From: Algimonas arctica
GTDB lineage: Bacteria > Pseudomonadota > Alphaproteobacteria > Caulobacterales > Maricaulaceae
Reading direction: 5' to 3'
DNA: 64,000 nt
NCBI RefSeq assembly: GCF_014652695.1
Contig: NZ_BMZH01000003.1
Coordinates: 227,001 to 291,000, forward strand
Positions 52,772 through 61,925 of the stretch are shown piece after piece (the first letter of the stretch is position 1; each line of letters starts with the position of its first letter). Below the pieces are notes generated by a model. It made no database searches, was not told where the DNA came from, and saw nothing but the letters and a program-made list of their open reading frames with translations. The translations under genes were made by a program, and so were the position numbers.

Positions 52772-53623
52772 CTAGTAGAGGCTGCCAGTGTTCACGACAG
52801 GCTGCGTCGCCTTGTCAGAACAGAGCACAACCAGCAGGTTAGACACCATCATCGCGCGGCGTTCCGGATCAAGGTCGACAAGACCCTTCTCTTTCAACTC
52901 AACCAGTGCGTCTTCGACAATGCCGACGGCGCCTTGAACGATCTGTTTCCGGGCGGCGATAATCGCGCCAGCTTGTTGGCGTTGCAACATCGCGCCCGCA
53001 ATTTCCGGCGCGTAAGCCAAATGCGAAATCCGGCTTTCGATCACGTGGATGCCCGCTTTGGCGAGGCGTTCCTGAATTTCGTGACGCAACCGTTCGGAAA
53101 TTTCGTCAGGATGCGAGCGCAAGGAAATCTGGTCGTCCGTGTGTTGATCGTAAGGATAGCTGGTTGCCATTGCGCGGATCGCGGATTCGCTTTGGATTTG
53201 CACGAAGCTTTCATAGCTATCGACGTTGAACACGGCTTCAGCGGAATCAGACACTTCCCACACAACGATAGCCGCGATTTCGATCGGCGAGCCATCCAGC
53301 TCATTGACCTTCAACTTACCACTCTCAAAGTTGCGGACACGTTTGGAGATTTTCTTCTTCGTATAGAAAATATTGTTCCAGCGCAGACCTGTCTGATCCA
53401 CCGTTCCGATATATTTGCCGAAGAGCGACAGCACAGCCGATTGGTTCGGCGCGACCGTGTAGAGGCCCGCGAACAGGATGGCGCCGATAACGATTAGCCC
53501 GATGCAGAGTGGCCCAAACCCGAGAATGAGTCCGGCCACGCCCGCCGCAACCAAGATGACCGCCACTAGCACAACTGGAATACCCCCAATGGACCCCGTG
53601 TCTTGCTCTCTAATCTCTGACAT
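52772..53623 (-). CDS. SPFH/band-7 domain membrane protein
   Basis: The 283-aa protein has two N-terminal membrane segments (about residues 14-34 and 36-56) and an SPFH/band-7 domain ('GLYTVAPNQSAVLSLFGKYI', 'VVWEVSDSAEAVFNVDSYES', 'EISERLRHEIQERLAKAGIH', 'RISHLAYAPEIAGAMLQRQQ'). SPFH proteins scaffold membrane microdomains and proteases. There is no FtsH, NfeD or protease gene adjacent, unlike HflKC or stomatin operons; instead it leads an RHH-DUF4177-DUF4177 set. Start ATG 53623 has AAGGAG 7 bases upstream. Confidence 0.9.
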   Translation of the reverse strand: MSEIREQDTGSIGGIPVVLVAVILVAAGVAGLILGFGPLCIGLIVIGAILFAGLYTVAPNQSAVLSLFGKYIGTVDQTGLRWNNIFYTKKKISKRVRNFESGKLKVNELDGSPIEIAAIVVWEVSDSAEAVFNVDSYESFVQIQSESAIRAMATSYPYDQHTDDQISLRSHPDEISERLRHEIQERLAKAGIHVIESRISHLAYAPEIAGAMLQRQQAGAIIAARKQIVQGAVGIVEDALVELKEKGLVDLDPERRAMMVSNLLVVLCSDKATQPVVNTGSLY

Positions 53624-53647
53624 ACGCCTCTCCTTTTCATCAATTGT

Positions 53648-53664
53648 GATATCAATATGATATC
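53648..53664. promoter_or_regulatory. Repeated GATATC element upstream of the SPFH gene
   Basis: GATATC, 5 bases AATAT, then GATATC: two half-palindromes with 11-bp spacing, one helical turn, 25 bp before the SPFH start codon. Such closely spaced repeats suit ribbon-helix-helix repressors. Inference only. Confidence 0.4.
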
Positions 53665-53738
53665 TATTTATCGTTTGTCGAGATGAAAAAGCGCGCTAAC
53701 AGGGTAGCGAGCTGATTTAGTTGGAAATTTTTAGCACG

Positions 53739-55739
53739 TTATTCGCCCAAAACCTCTTCGAGGAAGTCCGCTTGCACCCGTTCATAGTAAAGGCGGTTGG
53801 ATAATTTGCGCCATCCGTGCCCTTCGTCGGGGATCAAAACGTAGTCCGCGCGGATGCCATTGCCTCTAAGCGCCCGGACCATGACTTCGGTCTCATGCAC
53901 ATCGATACGCGGGTCCATCGCGCCGTGGGAATAGAACACGGGCACGCGGATATTATCGGCTTTGGAGATGGGCGAAATCTCTTCATAAAACACCCGCCAC
54001 GCCGGATCGGTGATATCACCATACTCAATAATGTCAGAAGCTTTCAGGCCCGGACTGGCGACCTCGAGAGCCGTGACCCAATCGCCGACACCGAATAATG
54101 CTACGCCCGCATCAAAGGCGTCCGGATAATCGGCCAACACCGCATTGACCATATAGCCGCCATAAGACCCGCCCATCACAGCCGCGCGAGATGTATCGAC
54201 GCGTCCGTCTGTTTCCAAATAGGCCAGCATATCGACAAGGTCACGAACGCTATCGAGGCGCTTTTTCTGATCGTCCAGTGTGACGTAAGTCCGCCCAAAT
54301 CCGGTCGACCCGCGCACATTGGGTTGGAACACCGCAATCCCGCGCGAGAGGAGATATTGCACCGTTCCGTTCCAGCTAGGCCGCGACTGCCCCGTCGGCC
54401 CGCCGTGGACCATGAAGACGACGGGCGGCAAAGACGGGGACGGTTTAGGGTTGATGTCGATTGTTGGGGGAGGCGTGGGGAGGTAGAGCAGACCTTGGAC
54501 TTCTACGCCGTCGCGGGCAGGTAAGCGGATAGATTCCGGCATGATGAGCGATGCAGGGTCAAGACCTTCATAATCGGAGGTGAAGACGCTGACGGACTCG
54601 AATGTTTCGAGATCAACTAGATAGAGATCGCTAGGAATGTTTGGTGCACTCACTCTGACCAGCAAATGCTCTTCATTACAGTCGATTGAATAAACTCCAC
54701 GCGGCAAATCTTTTACGGACGCCCCCAGCTCCGGTTCAGGTAACAAAATTGACGAGAAGCCATTATCGTTAAAAACTCTAACGGAGATATCACCGCACTG
54801 CCTAAGATGATCAATATCGATGGATTGCTCTTCCTCCCAAACCAGTCCTGCCTCAACATTGTCGATAGGTTTAGTTCCGGTCCGAAAAAGCGTCTTATAT
54901 TCTCCAAACTTATTCGACGCGAATTGAATAAGGCTGTTTTCAAACTCAGGCATCAAAGGGGGCGCAATATACTCCACCCCCGCATCCGTATGGTTCGCGC
55001 GCGGCGTCGGGTCGGACAGCACGGTCCGCACGCCCGTCGCTAAATCCAGCACGAACAGTTTGTCACTATCCTCACCAACCGCTTCACTAATAATCGCGGT
55101 AGAACCGTCCGGCGCGACGGCTTGGACATAATTGCCGAGCACGCCTTCATAGACCAGCGTCGCGACGCCCGTGGCCACGTCAGCTTTATATATATCGAAG
55201 TCCGCGCCGTTGCGTTCAGTCGAGCTATAAACCATCGTGCTTCCGTCGCCCGTGAAACCGCCAAATTGACGAAACCCCTGATCCGTCGCCGGCAAAATCA
55301 AGTGAGGCTCACTCCAGCCATAGTCTGCTTTCGCGTCCAGCGCGGTCATCCAGTAATTTTCCCGCTCGTCGCCATTATTGTCAGAGCCGTAGATCAGCGC
55401 GCCCGTCGGGGAAAAATCGAAGAAGGTTATGCCGGAGCCGAAGGTGATCTGCGTGAGCGTGGACTGCGGATCATCAGCGGTTGCATCCATGACGTAGAGC
55501 TGGCGATCCCCGGTTAGCGACAGCCGCGTTGCGATGACCGTCCCGTCCGGAGACAGCGCCGACGGCCCCGCCCCGCGCGCGAGCACATAGGGCGCAACCG
55601 GACTATCATAATCGGCGTCAGAGCTTTCCGGCGCCATAAAGGTGAGCGGCGCAAGCGGCGCGTCACTGCTGGGGGGCGAGACCTCAGCGGAACAGGCCGC
55701 TAGCAAAACGGACAGAGAGAGCAGCGCGCGATAAGTCAT
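53739..55739 (-). CDS. S9 family prolyl-oligopeptidase-type peptidase, lipoprotein
   Basis: The 666-aa protein has a lipoprotein signal ('LLSLSVLLAACSAE') and a beta-propeller of about 380 residues, then an alpha/beta-hydrolase catalytic domain: 'VVFMVHGGPTGQSRPSWNG', 'MGGSYGGYMVNAVLADYPD' (catalytic Ser in GxSxG), 'FYSHGAMDPRIDVHETEVM' (Asp) and 'IPDEGHGW' (His). The S9C-type arrangement suits an acylaminoacyl or dipeptidyl peptidase in the periplasm. It may complement the S46 peptidase at 42239 in peptide use. Confidence 0.94.
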   Translation of the reverse strand: MTYRALLSLSVLLAACSAEVSPPSSDAPLAPLTFMAPESSDADYDSPVAPYVLARGAGPSALSPDGTVIATRLSLTGDRQLYVMDATADDPQSTLTQITFGSGITFFDFSPTGALIYGSDNNGDERENYWMTALDAKADYGWSEPHLILPATDQGFRQFGGFTGDGSTMVYSSTERNGADFDIYKADVATGVATLVYEGVLGNYVQAVAPDGSTAIISEAVGEDSDKLFVLDLATGVRTVLSDPTPRANHTDAGVEYIAPPLMPEFENSLIQFASNKFGEYKTLFRTGTKPIDNVEAGLVWEEEQSIDIDHLRQCGDISVRVFNDNGFSSILLPEPELGASVKDLPRGVYSIDCNEEHLLVRVSAPNIPSDLYLVDLETFESVSVFTSDYEGLDPASLIMPESIRLPARDGVEVQGLLYLPTPPPTIDINPKPSPSLPPVVFMVHGGPTGQSRPSWNGTVQYLLSRGIAVFQPNVRGSTGFGRTYVTLDDQKKRLDSVRDLVDMLAYLETDGRVDTSRAAVMGGSYGGYMVNAVLADYPDAFDAGVALFGVGDWVTALEVASPGLKASDIIEYGDITDPAWRVFYEEISPISKADNIRVPVFYSHGAMDPRIDVHETEVMVRALRGNGIRADYVLIPDEGHGWRKLSNRLYYERVQADFLEEVLGE

Positions 55740-55828
55740 AAAAGACTTGCAGCACGAACAGGGCAGCCATGCAAGAGTGGCGGGTCACTAGGCTTGCTCG
55801 GATCAAAACGCCAGACTATGGGCCGCCC

Positions 55829-56467
55829 ATGTCCGCTTGGTTCGACATGACTGTCTTCATTTCTGCTTTCATGACGCTGTTCGTGATTGTTGACCCGCCC
55901 GGCTGCGCGCCAATTTTTGCGACACTAACGCAAGGTACGTCTAAATCCCATCAACGGACCATGGCCTATAAGAGCGTTGGCGTTGCCGCCATCATCCTGA
56001 TCGGCTTTGCTTTCGTCGGTGAATGGTTGTTCTCTAAACTGGGTATCAGTCTGGATGCGTTACGGATTGCCGGCGGCATCATGCTGTTCATTATCGGCCT
56101 GAATATGGTGTTCGAGAAGCGCACAGAATCACGCGAAGATCGCGCCGAAGATTATCTTGAGGAAATCGAAAACCCCGAAGACATTTCCGTCTTCCCGATG
56201 GGTATTCCAATGATTGCCGGTCCAGGCACAATGGCGTCGCTCCTTCTGATGATGGGGAACCAATCAGACCGCTCTGGCGAAATCGCCGTCATGGTAGCGC
56301 TGGTCTTAGTCCTGATCATTACGCTGGTTAGCTTTCTGCTCGCAGGCGGGTTGATCAAGCTGATGGGCAAGACCTTCACCAATGTGCTGACCCGGGTTTT
56401 GGGTGTGCTTTTGGCCACTTTGGCCGCGCAATTCGTCCTCGACGGTGTTCAAGGCGCCTTGTTTTAA
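55829..56467 (+). CDS. MarC/NAAT family membrane protein
   Basis: The 212-aa protein has six membrane segments and the MarC signatures 'FMTLFVIVDPPGCAPIFATL' and 'DISVFPMGIPMIAGPGTMAS'. ATG 55829 is chosen because the first helix begins there; the frame also opens 20 codons earlier. Family members are inner-membrane proteins of poorly known function, some moving small neutral amino acids. A weak hairpin follows the stop. Confidence 0.92.
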   Translation: MSAWFDMTVFISAFMTLFVIVDPPGCAPIFATLTQGTSKSHQRTMAYKSVGVAAIILIGFAFVGEWLFSKLGISLDALRIAGGIMLFIIGLNMVFEKRTESREDRAEDYLEEIENPEDISVFPMGIPMIAGPGTMASLLLMMGNQSDRSGEIAVMVALVLVLIITLVSFLLAGGLIKLMGKTFTNVLTRVLGVLLATLAAQFVLDGVQGALF

Positions 56468-56469
56468 CA

Positions 56470-56498
56470 CAGCCCTACTCGTCTTAATCAGAGGGCTG
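56470..56498 (+). terminator. Weak hairpin after marC-like gene
   Basis: CAGCCCT and AGGGCTG form a 7-bp stem with a 15-base loop, followed by ATTTG. It lacks a U-run, so termination would be weak or factor-dependent. Confidence 0.3.
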
Positions 56499-56534
56499 AT
56501 TTGACCTGTGACGCCATCCGGTCATAACGACCGG

Positions 56535-58256
56535 ATGCGCACTCTTCTTTTACTCTCTTCCGCTCTCATTTTGGCCGCCTGTTCCTCGGCCCCGCCGAGC
56601 CCAACAGATATTTTGCAAACGCCCCAAGGGTCTGTGCAAGGGATCCTGTCCCCGGATAACGCCGATATTGCGTCCTATCAGGGCCTTCCTTATGCTGCGG
56701 CCCCGGTGGGTGACTTGCGCTGGGCGCCGCCCGCCGCTGCGCCGACTTGGACCGATGTTCGCCAAGCCGATCAATTCGGCACACGCTGCATGCAAGCCAC
56801 AGATGTGGAAGGTGGGTTCTTCGCGCGCCTTATTGACGGGCACGGCCTCTCGGCGGTCAAGAGTTTTGCAATCAAACGGCTTGTCGCGGCGATGGACCCA
56901 CCGCCCGTGAGCGAAGACTGCCTTTATTTGAATGTGCGGACAGCCACAGAAGCCAAGGACGCCCCCGTTATGGTCTGGATCCATGGTGGCGGTCACCAAT
57001 TCGGATCCAGCGATTTTGACTATTACCAAGCTGACGCGCTGGCCGAAGAAGGCGTCGTCCTTGTCACGATCAATTACCGTCTCGGGGCCTTTGGCTATAT
57101 GGCTCACCCGGCCTTATCCGCCGATGATCCGCGCGGGGTCTCCGGCAATTACGGGACGCTGGACCAGATCGCGGCGCTGGAATGGGTCCGCGATAATATC
57201 GCAGCCTATGGCGGCAACCCGGACCGCGTGACCATTTTTGGCGAGAGCGCGGGTGCATGGTCGGTGACGGAATTAATGAGCTCGCCGCTAGCCAAGGGTT
57301 TGTTCCACGGCGCAATCCTTCAATCTGGCGCGTCGACATATCATCTGGCACAGCTGGACGGTGAGGGTGTTGGTTGGCCCTCCGGACATGTGACAGGCGT
57401 GAAAGTGGCCGATGCGCTGAATCTGGATAACCCGAGCGCGTCAGACCTGCGCGCACTTCCGGCGAGCGACATCCAAGCCGTGATTACGGAGGAAATGGCC
57501 GACGGATTTCACCATGTTCGCGACGGTGTTGTCTTCCCGCTAAATGTGGGTCACGCGTTCCAGTCCGGACAAATTAATAGCGTACCGATGATCGCCGGCT
57601 ATAATTCCGACGAAGGCACCTTATTCTTCCCGACTGACCCCCAACCCTCTGTCTGGTTGGAAAATATGGCCCCGGGATCGCGCGACGCGATTGTCACCAC
57701 CCTGAGCGAGCCCTATCCGACGCAAGCGAGCACCCTTGTCGACCTTTATGGTTTGGACGCAGATTTCACGTCTGGCGGGACCCAAATGATGGGTGACGAA
57801 ATTTTCGGCGCCAATGTTCGCATGGCCGCGCGCGCGACGGCCGAAACGGGTGCGCCAAGCTGGACCTATTTCTTCTCCCGCGTGCCACCGTCCGATAAAC
57901 AAACGGTCGGCGCGTTTCATGCCGCCGAGATCCCTTTCGTATTTGGGAGTCACGAAGAAGTGCTGGGCGTTAGCGATGATGATGCCACCCTGACAGACAT
58001 GATGGTCGATTACTGGGCTAATTTCGCCAAGACGGGCAATCCGAACGGGTCCGATCTGTCTGAGTGGCCGCAACATGCGGGCGAAAGCTGGATGCATTTC
58101 TCTGCCAATACGGGACGCCCCATCGCAGAGGTGGAGACAGGTGTGCGCCGCAAAAAACTCGATAGTCTCTCGGAAGGATTGGCGCTGAAGCTTGACGCCT
58201 TGGCCGCAACCCAAGCGACCGCCCAAACGACAGCGCCAACGGTTTTAAACGAATAA
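56535..58256 (+). CDS. Carboxylesterase type B, lipoprotein
   Basis: The 573-aa protein starts with a lipoprotein signal ('LLLLSSALILAACSSA') and is a type B carboxylesterase of the alpha/beta-hydrolase fold. The catalytic serine S238 lies in 'FGESAGAWSV'; 'MVWIHGGGHQFGSSD' is the oxyanion-hole motif. The Glu/His of the triad are probably in 'GYNSDEGTLFFPTD' and 'VGAFHAAEIPFVFGS'. ATG 56535 is used because the signal starts there, rather than GTG at 56508. It acts outside the inner membrane on esters; the substrate is unknown. Confidence 0.94.
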   Translation: MRTLLLLSSALILAACSSAPPSPTDILQTPQGSVQGILSPDNADIASYQGLPYAAAPVGDLRWAPPAAAPTWTDVRQADQFGTRCMQATDVEGGFFARLIDGHGLSAVKSFAIKRLVAAMDPPPVSEDCLYLNVRTATEAKDAPVMVWIHGGGHQFGSSDFDYYQADALAEEGVVLVTINYRLGAFGYMAHPALSADDPRGVSGNYGTLDQIAALEWVRDNIAAYGGNPDRVTIFGESAGAWSVTELMSSPLAKGLFHGAILQSGASTYHLAQLDGEGVGWPSGHVTGVKVADALNLDNPSASDLRALPASDIQAVITEEMADGFHHVRDGVVFPLNVGHAFQSGQINSVPMIAGYNSDEGTLFFPTDPQPSVWLENMAPGSRDAIVTTLSEPYPTQASTLVDLYGLDADFTSGGTQMMGDEIFGANVRMAARATAETGAPSWTYFFSRVPPSDKQTVGAFHAAEIPFVFGSHEEVLGVSDDDATLTDMMVDYWANFAKTGNPNGSDLSEWPQHAGESWMHFSANTGRPIAEVETGVRRKKLDSLSEGLALKLDALAATQATAQTTAPTVLNE

Positions 58257-58280
58257 GCCCAATGAGGGCGGCCCGACCGC

Positions 58281-59255
58281 TTAAACGTCGTTAAAGTCGG
58301 CAATGGTTTGCCGGGTTCGGTTGACGCTGAGTTTCGTCACGTCCGGACGGGAGTAATGACCGCTGGGATCAAAGTTCTGGCGTTCCTCACGCACGCGGGC
58401 GGGATCGATTTCGACCGTGCGAACGCCTGTCTCGCCAACCCACGGCGCCATTAAGAACGACCCATCCGGGGCACAAACGCACGATCCCCCATTTGCAGGC
58501 ATGTCGCCAAGGGCATCCCGCACGAACGCGGCATCCGGCATGTCATCCCGCACATCAGACGCGCGCATCACGCCGCATACACTGACCACATAGGACCGCC
58601 CTTCCCTCGCCAGAACCGGCGTTAAATTCTCGGTGTTTTTGAGGTTCCCCGGCCATCCCGCCACATGCAGATCTTCGCCCTGCGCATAGAGCGCCGCGCG
58701 CGGTAATGGCATCCAGTTTTCCCAACAGTTCAGTCCGCCCGTCGTAAACGCGCCAATGCGGTGCGTGACCAAACCGTGGCCATCGCCCGGCGACCAAACC
58801 AACCGTTCTTCATACGTAGGTTGCAGCTTGCGGTGGACCGATTGGATCTCGCCTTGCGCGTCAATATAGACATAGGAACAGTAGAGCGAGTGGCCGGACC
58901 GATCCCGAGGCCGTTCGACGATGCCGAGCCACGCGGCCATCTTCGCCGCGCGGAGCGCCTCACAAATCGAGGTGAGATGGCCGTCCTCAATTGTGACGGC
59001 TTGATCTGAATAATGCGCAAACAATCGCTTATTCCGGTCATCGTCAAATTGCGCGCCGTCACCGCCTGACAACCAAAACGGGTAGCCCGGTAGATAGGTT
59101 TCAGGAAAACAAATCAAATCCGCCTTTTGTGCCGTGGCCTCCGCAATTGCGGTGATAACGCGCCGGGTCCCTTCGGCGCGATCGAGAAAGGCGGGCGCAA
59201 GTTGCGCGACCGCGACGCGAAGGTGAGACGAAGTGGGATGTTTCAGTTCTGACAT
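58281..59255 (-). CDS. Nitrilase family carbon-nitrogen hydrolase
   Basis: Nitrilases hydrolyse organic nitriles to acids and ammonia. The 324-aa protein has the Glu-Lys-Cys triad in 'ICFPETYLPGYPFW' (E52), 'SVHRKLQPTYEERLVW' (K143) and 'GGLNCWENWMPL' (C177). The CWENWMP surrounding is that of branch 1 (true nitrilases) rather than amidases. Length fits. It is a single gene convergent with the carboxylesterase. It may degrade plant or algal nitriles; substrate not shown. Confidence 0.92.
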   Translation of the reverse strand: MSELKHPTSSHLRVAVAQLAPAFLDRAEGTRRVITAIAEATAQKADLICFPETYLPGYPFWLSGGDGAQFDDDRNKRLFAHYSDQAVTIEDGHLTSICEALRAAKMAAWLGIVERPRDRSGHSLYCSYVYIDAQGEIQSVHRKLQPTYEERLVWSPGDGHGLVTHRIGAFTTGGLNCWENWMPLPRAALYAQGEDLHVAGWPGNLKNTENLTPVLAREGRSYVVSVCGVMRASDVRDDMPDAAFVRDALGDMPANGGSCVCAPDGSFLMAPWVGETGVRTVEIDPARVREERQNFDPSGHYSRPDVTKLSVNRTRQTIADFNDV

Positions 59256-59372
59256 GGCCCCCGCTTAGATCACTTTGAGCCCGACGGGAATTCAACTTTA
59301 TGCCAGTGTTTGATGCGAAGGTGAAAGACGCGACGGACTAGACACACCGCATAATCCCGCTACGCGAACAGG

Positions 59373-59996
59373 ATGGGGTTTTACAATACAACGATATTAC
59401 CAGTAGTTCTCGATCTGGCCTGCGGCAGCAAGCCGATTGATAAACAACGCCAAAAAATCATCCCGCAAGCGAGGGGCGAAGTCGTCGAAATAGGTATCGG
59501 GTCGGGCTTAAACCTCCCGCATTATGATGCCAGCAAAGTCACGCGCGTCACCGGCATCGACCCGGATGATGCCATCTGGGAAAAGGCCGCCGAGCGCGCC
59601 ACCGCCTGTGATTTTCCGGTCGAACGATTGGGGCTCTCCGGCGAAACCTTGCCGTTGGACGACGCCAGCGCCGACACTGTGGTTGTGACCTATGCGCTTT
59701 GCACCATTCCTGATCCCGTCGCCGCCCTGCGCGAAATGGGGCGCATTCTGCGGCCTGGCGGGGAAATCCTGTTTACCGAACATGGCCGCGCGCCAGACCT
59801 CGGCGTCGCACGTTGGCAACAACGGATTGATCCGATCTGGAAACGGCTGGCGGGCGGGTGCCATACGGGACGCGATATTCCGGCCCTATTTGATCAGGCG
59901 GGCCTGAAACTTGCACGTCTGGAAGAAATGTACATTCCGGGACCGAAAGTCCTCAGCTACAATTATTGGGGCGCTGCGATACGAAGCAGCGAATAG
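59373..59996 (+). CDS. Class I SAM-dependent methyltransferase
   Basis: The 207-aa protein has a Rossmann-type methyltransferase fold: 'VVEIGIGSGLNLPHYDASKV' (motif I), 'VTGIDPDDAIWEKAAERATA' (acidic end of strand 2), 'LPLDDASADTVVVTYALCTI' (motif II-III) and 'EMGRILRPGGEILFTEHGRA'. It resembles the UbiE/METTL7-like group, but the substrate is not evident. A lipoprotein pair follows 15 bp downstream on the same strand. Confidence 0.9.
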   Translation: MGFYNTTILPVVLDLACGSKPIDKQRQKIIPQARGEVVEIGIGSGLNLPHYDASKVTRVTGIDPDDAIWEKAAERATACDFPVERLGLSGETLPLDDASADTVVVTYALCTIPDPVAALREMGRILRPGGEILFTEHGRAPDLGVARWQQRIDPIWKRLAGGCHTGRDIPALFDQAGLKLARLEEMYIPGPKVLSYNYWGAAIRSSE

Positions 59997-60011
59997 GGCG
60001 AACGCAAAACC

Positions 60012-60500
60012 ATGACACGAACTTTCCGAACACTCGCCCTTTTTCTTTTCGGCTTCGCCCTGGCCGCCTGTAGCGCTGATATCGGGCCGGATGAGACCCT
60101 GTTGTACGGTACATGGCTGCAAGAAGGCCCGACACAAGCCGGAGAGACGTTACTCGTTGAAAAGGCGGTCATCACCTACGCGCCGGACGGCACGTCCGAC
60201 TTCACAGCGATCATGACCCTGACAGAAAACAACGGCATTCCAGAGCGCTTCACCATTAACGCGGACGTCCTGTGGACTTTGCAAGAAACCATCCTCATCC
60301 GCACTTTGAACGACGTCACCGTGAGGCCGGATATTTCCACGCCGCAAGGAGATGCGCTCGCCGCTGCTCTGGCCGACGAATACCGCGCCAGCCCGCCCGG
60401 ACGCCTGATCATTGAGCAAATTGATGACACGACGCTCGTCCTGCTCGACGCGGATTCAGGGACAAATCTAACTTATCGGAAACAATTGACCCCGCCGTGA
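60012..60500 (+). CDS. Lipoprotein of unknown function (tandem paralogue A)
   Basis: A 162-aa protein with a lipoprotein signal ('LFLFGFALAACSAD') and a small beta-rich domain: 'LLYGTWLQEGPTQAGETLLV', 'ITYAPDGTSDFTAIMTL', 'DADSGTNLTYRKQ'. The pattern 'GTW ... Y.PDGTSDF ... TLVL..ADSG..LTY' suggests a lipocalin-like fold. It is a clear paralogue of the next gene. It is close behind the methyltransferase gene, which may be part of the same unit. Confidence 0.78.
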   Translation: MTRTFRTLALFLFGFALAACSADIGPDETLLYGTWLQEGPTQAGETLLVEKAVITYAPDGTSDFTAIMTLTENNGIPERFTINADVLWTLQETILIRTLNDVTVRPDISTPQGDALAAALADEYRASPPGRLIIEQIDDTTLVLLDADSGTNLTYRKQLTPP

Positions 60501-60586
60501 GCCTATTTGGAACTTTGACCCGAGTTGAGCATAATTAGCTTACACCAGTGCAGTCCGAACCCTGAAATATATTATAGGTTTTTATT

Positions 60587-61069
60587 ATGCGTAATTTCGC
60601 TCTCGCCGCTTTCGCTTCCGCGACAATTTTGTCCGCCTGTGGCGGGGGCGCGCCCAAAACCCAAGCGGAGCTTTTGCTCGGTGAGTGGGATCAAACCGCG
60701 CCGGTCACAATTACCCAAGACGGTCAAACTGTGATCATTTCAGAGGGTGAACTTGAATATGATGAAGACGGCACGTCAGAAGGCGAAGCGTTGATGACCA
60801 TCACGACGATGCCGGCTGAGATCAACGCCTTTCGCATTAAGGGCAACACCACCTATGTCCTTGCCGGCAATGCTCTCACGGAAACATTGACCAGCGGAAC
60901 AGTGACGGCCGTTGGTGACACCGCTCAAGCCATTCAAATTGCAGAATTGATCCAAGCCAGCATGATGCAAGTGCCAACATCCAGCTCGACCATCGTTTCG
61001 CTGGATAAAGATACGCTCGTGGTCCGCGAGAACGAGTCTGGCGCGGAAATCACTTACAAGCGCGACTAA
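60587..61069 (+). CDS. Lipoprotein of unknown function (tandem paralogue B)
   Basis: A 160-aa lipoprotein ('FASATILSACGGG') that aligns along its length with the preceding gene: 'LLLGEWDQTAPVTITQDGQT', 'LEYDEDGTSEGEALMTI', 'NESGAEITYKRD'. Shared positions include GxW, YxxDGTSxxxAxMT and the ending SGxxxTY. The pair arose by duplication. Both face the periplasm or outer membrane; ligand and role are unknown. Confidence 0.78.
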   Translation: MRNFALAAFASATILSACGGGAPKTQAELLLGEWDQTAPVTITQDGQTVIISEGELEYDEDGTSEGEALMTITTMPAEINAFRIKGNTTYVLAGNALTETLTSGTVTAVGDTAQAIQIAELIQASMMQVPTSSSTIVSLDKDTLVVRENESGAEITYKRD

Positions 61070-61071
61070 AT

Positions 61072-61917
61072 CTAACTCTGCTTTAATTTAGGCAGATCCA
61101 TAAACTTGCCGGGGCGCTTTTGCGCCTTGGCGCCCATGGCCTCCATCATTTCCCCGGGGATCAGCATCGACATGTTCCAGACCGCGATTTGGTCGAGCGC
61201 ATCGGCCGTACTGTGATCGCGCGAATAGGTGATGATCCGTTTGCAGCCATAAATCGCCAGTGGCGGCTTGGACGCAATATCACGCGCCATCTCCATCACG
61301 GCATCCATCATCTCGGCATCGGTCGCGTAGACCGTATTGAACAATCCGCGCCGTTCACATTCATCTGCCGCCATGCGGCGGCCTGTATAGGCCAGCTCAC
61401 GCACCACGCCTTCGGGCATATGGTTGAGGATACGTGGGAAGGTTCCGACATCCGCCGTCATCCCGACATTAATTTCGTAAATCGTAATGAAAGCCTCTTG
61501 TGTGCCGAAACGCATGTCACAGGCCGCAATCAAATCGACGCCGCCGCCGATACAGCCGCCATGAATGGCCGCGATAACCGGAATGCGGCAGTTTTCCAGC
61601 GCATTAAAACTCTCCTGCAAGCGCAGCACATTCTGATAGAAATTCGCGCCATGTTGCGGATGGTTTTTATCATTGCCGGACACATCACTCGTGCCAAACA
61701 TCGACACATCAATCCCCGCAGAGAAAATCGGCCGCTCGCCTGTCGTATCCGCAGAAATCACAATCACGCGCGCTTTGGCGTTGTCGTCAATATCACGCAC
61801 GATTTCAGGGAGGTCCGCCCAAAAGGACGGGCTCATCGCATTGCGTTTTTCAGGGCGGGACAGCCGGATATGGGCGACGCCCGCGTCAATTGAGACGTCG
61901 AAACATTCGTAAGACAT
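61072..61917 (-). CDS. Crotonase, dienoyl-CoA isomerase-like
   Basis: The 281-aa protein has the crotonase fold: 'HIRLSRPEKRNAMSPSFWAD', 'RPIFSAGIDVSMFG' (oxyanion loop), 'AIHGGCIGGGVDLIAACDMR' and 'IYEINVGMTADVGTFPRI'. The Glu and Asp in EINVGMTADVG match the pair of delta-3,5-delta-2,4-dienoyl-CoA isomerase (ECH1), rather than a simple enoyl-CoA hydratase. It acts in fatty acid beta-oxidation. It is the third gene of a minus-strand group with DUF2855 and an alcohol dehydrogenase, 8 bp after DUF2855. Confidence 0.9.
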   Translation of the reverse strand: MSYECFDVSIDAGVAHIRLSRPEKRNAMSPSFWADLPEIVRDIDDNAKARVIVISADTTGERPIFSAGIDVSMFGTSDVSGNDKNHPQHGANFYQNVLRLQESFNALENCRIPVIAAIHGGCIGGGVDLIAACDMRFGTQEAFITIYEINVGMTADVGTFPRILNHMPEGVVRELAYTGRRMAADECERRGLFNTVYATDAEMMDAVMEMARDIASKPPLAIYGCKRIITYSRDHSTADALDQIAVWNMSMLIPGEMMEAMGAKAQKRPGKFMDLPKLKQS

Positions 61918-61925
61918 GATGACCC

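Noticed and set aside
61120-61893. 257-codon open frame opposite the crotonase gene
   Set aside because: Antisense to a recognisable crotonase; composition (His, Arg, Ile rich) is typical of shadow frames in this genome.
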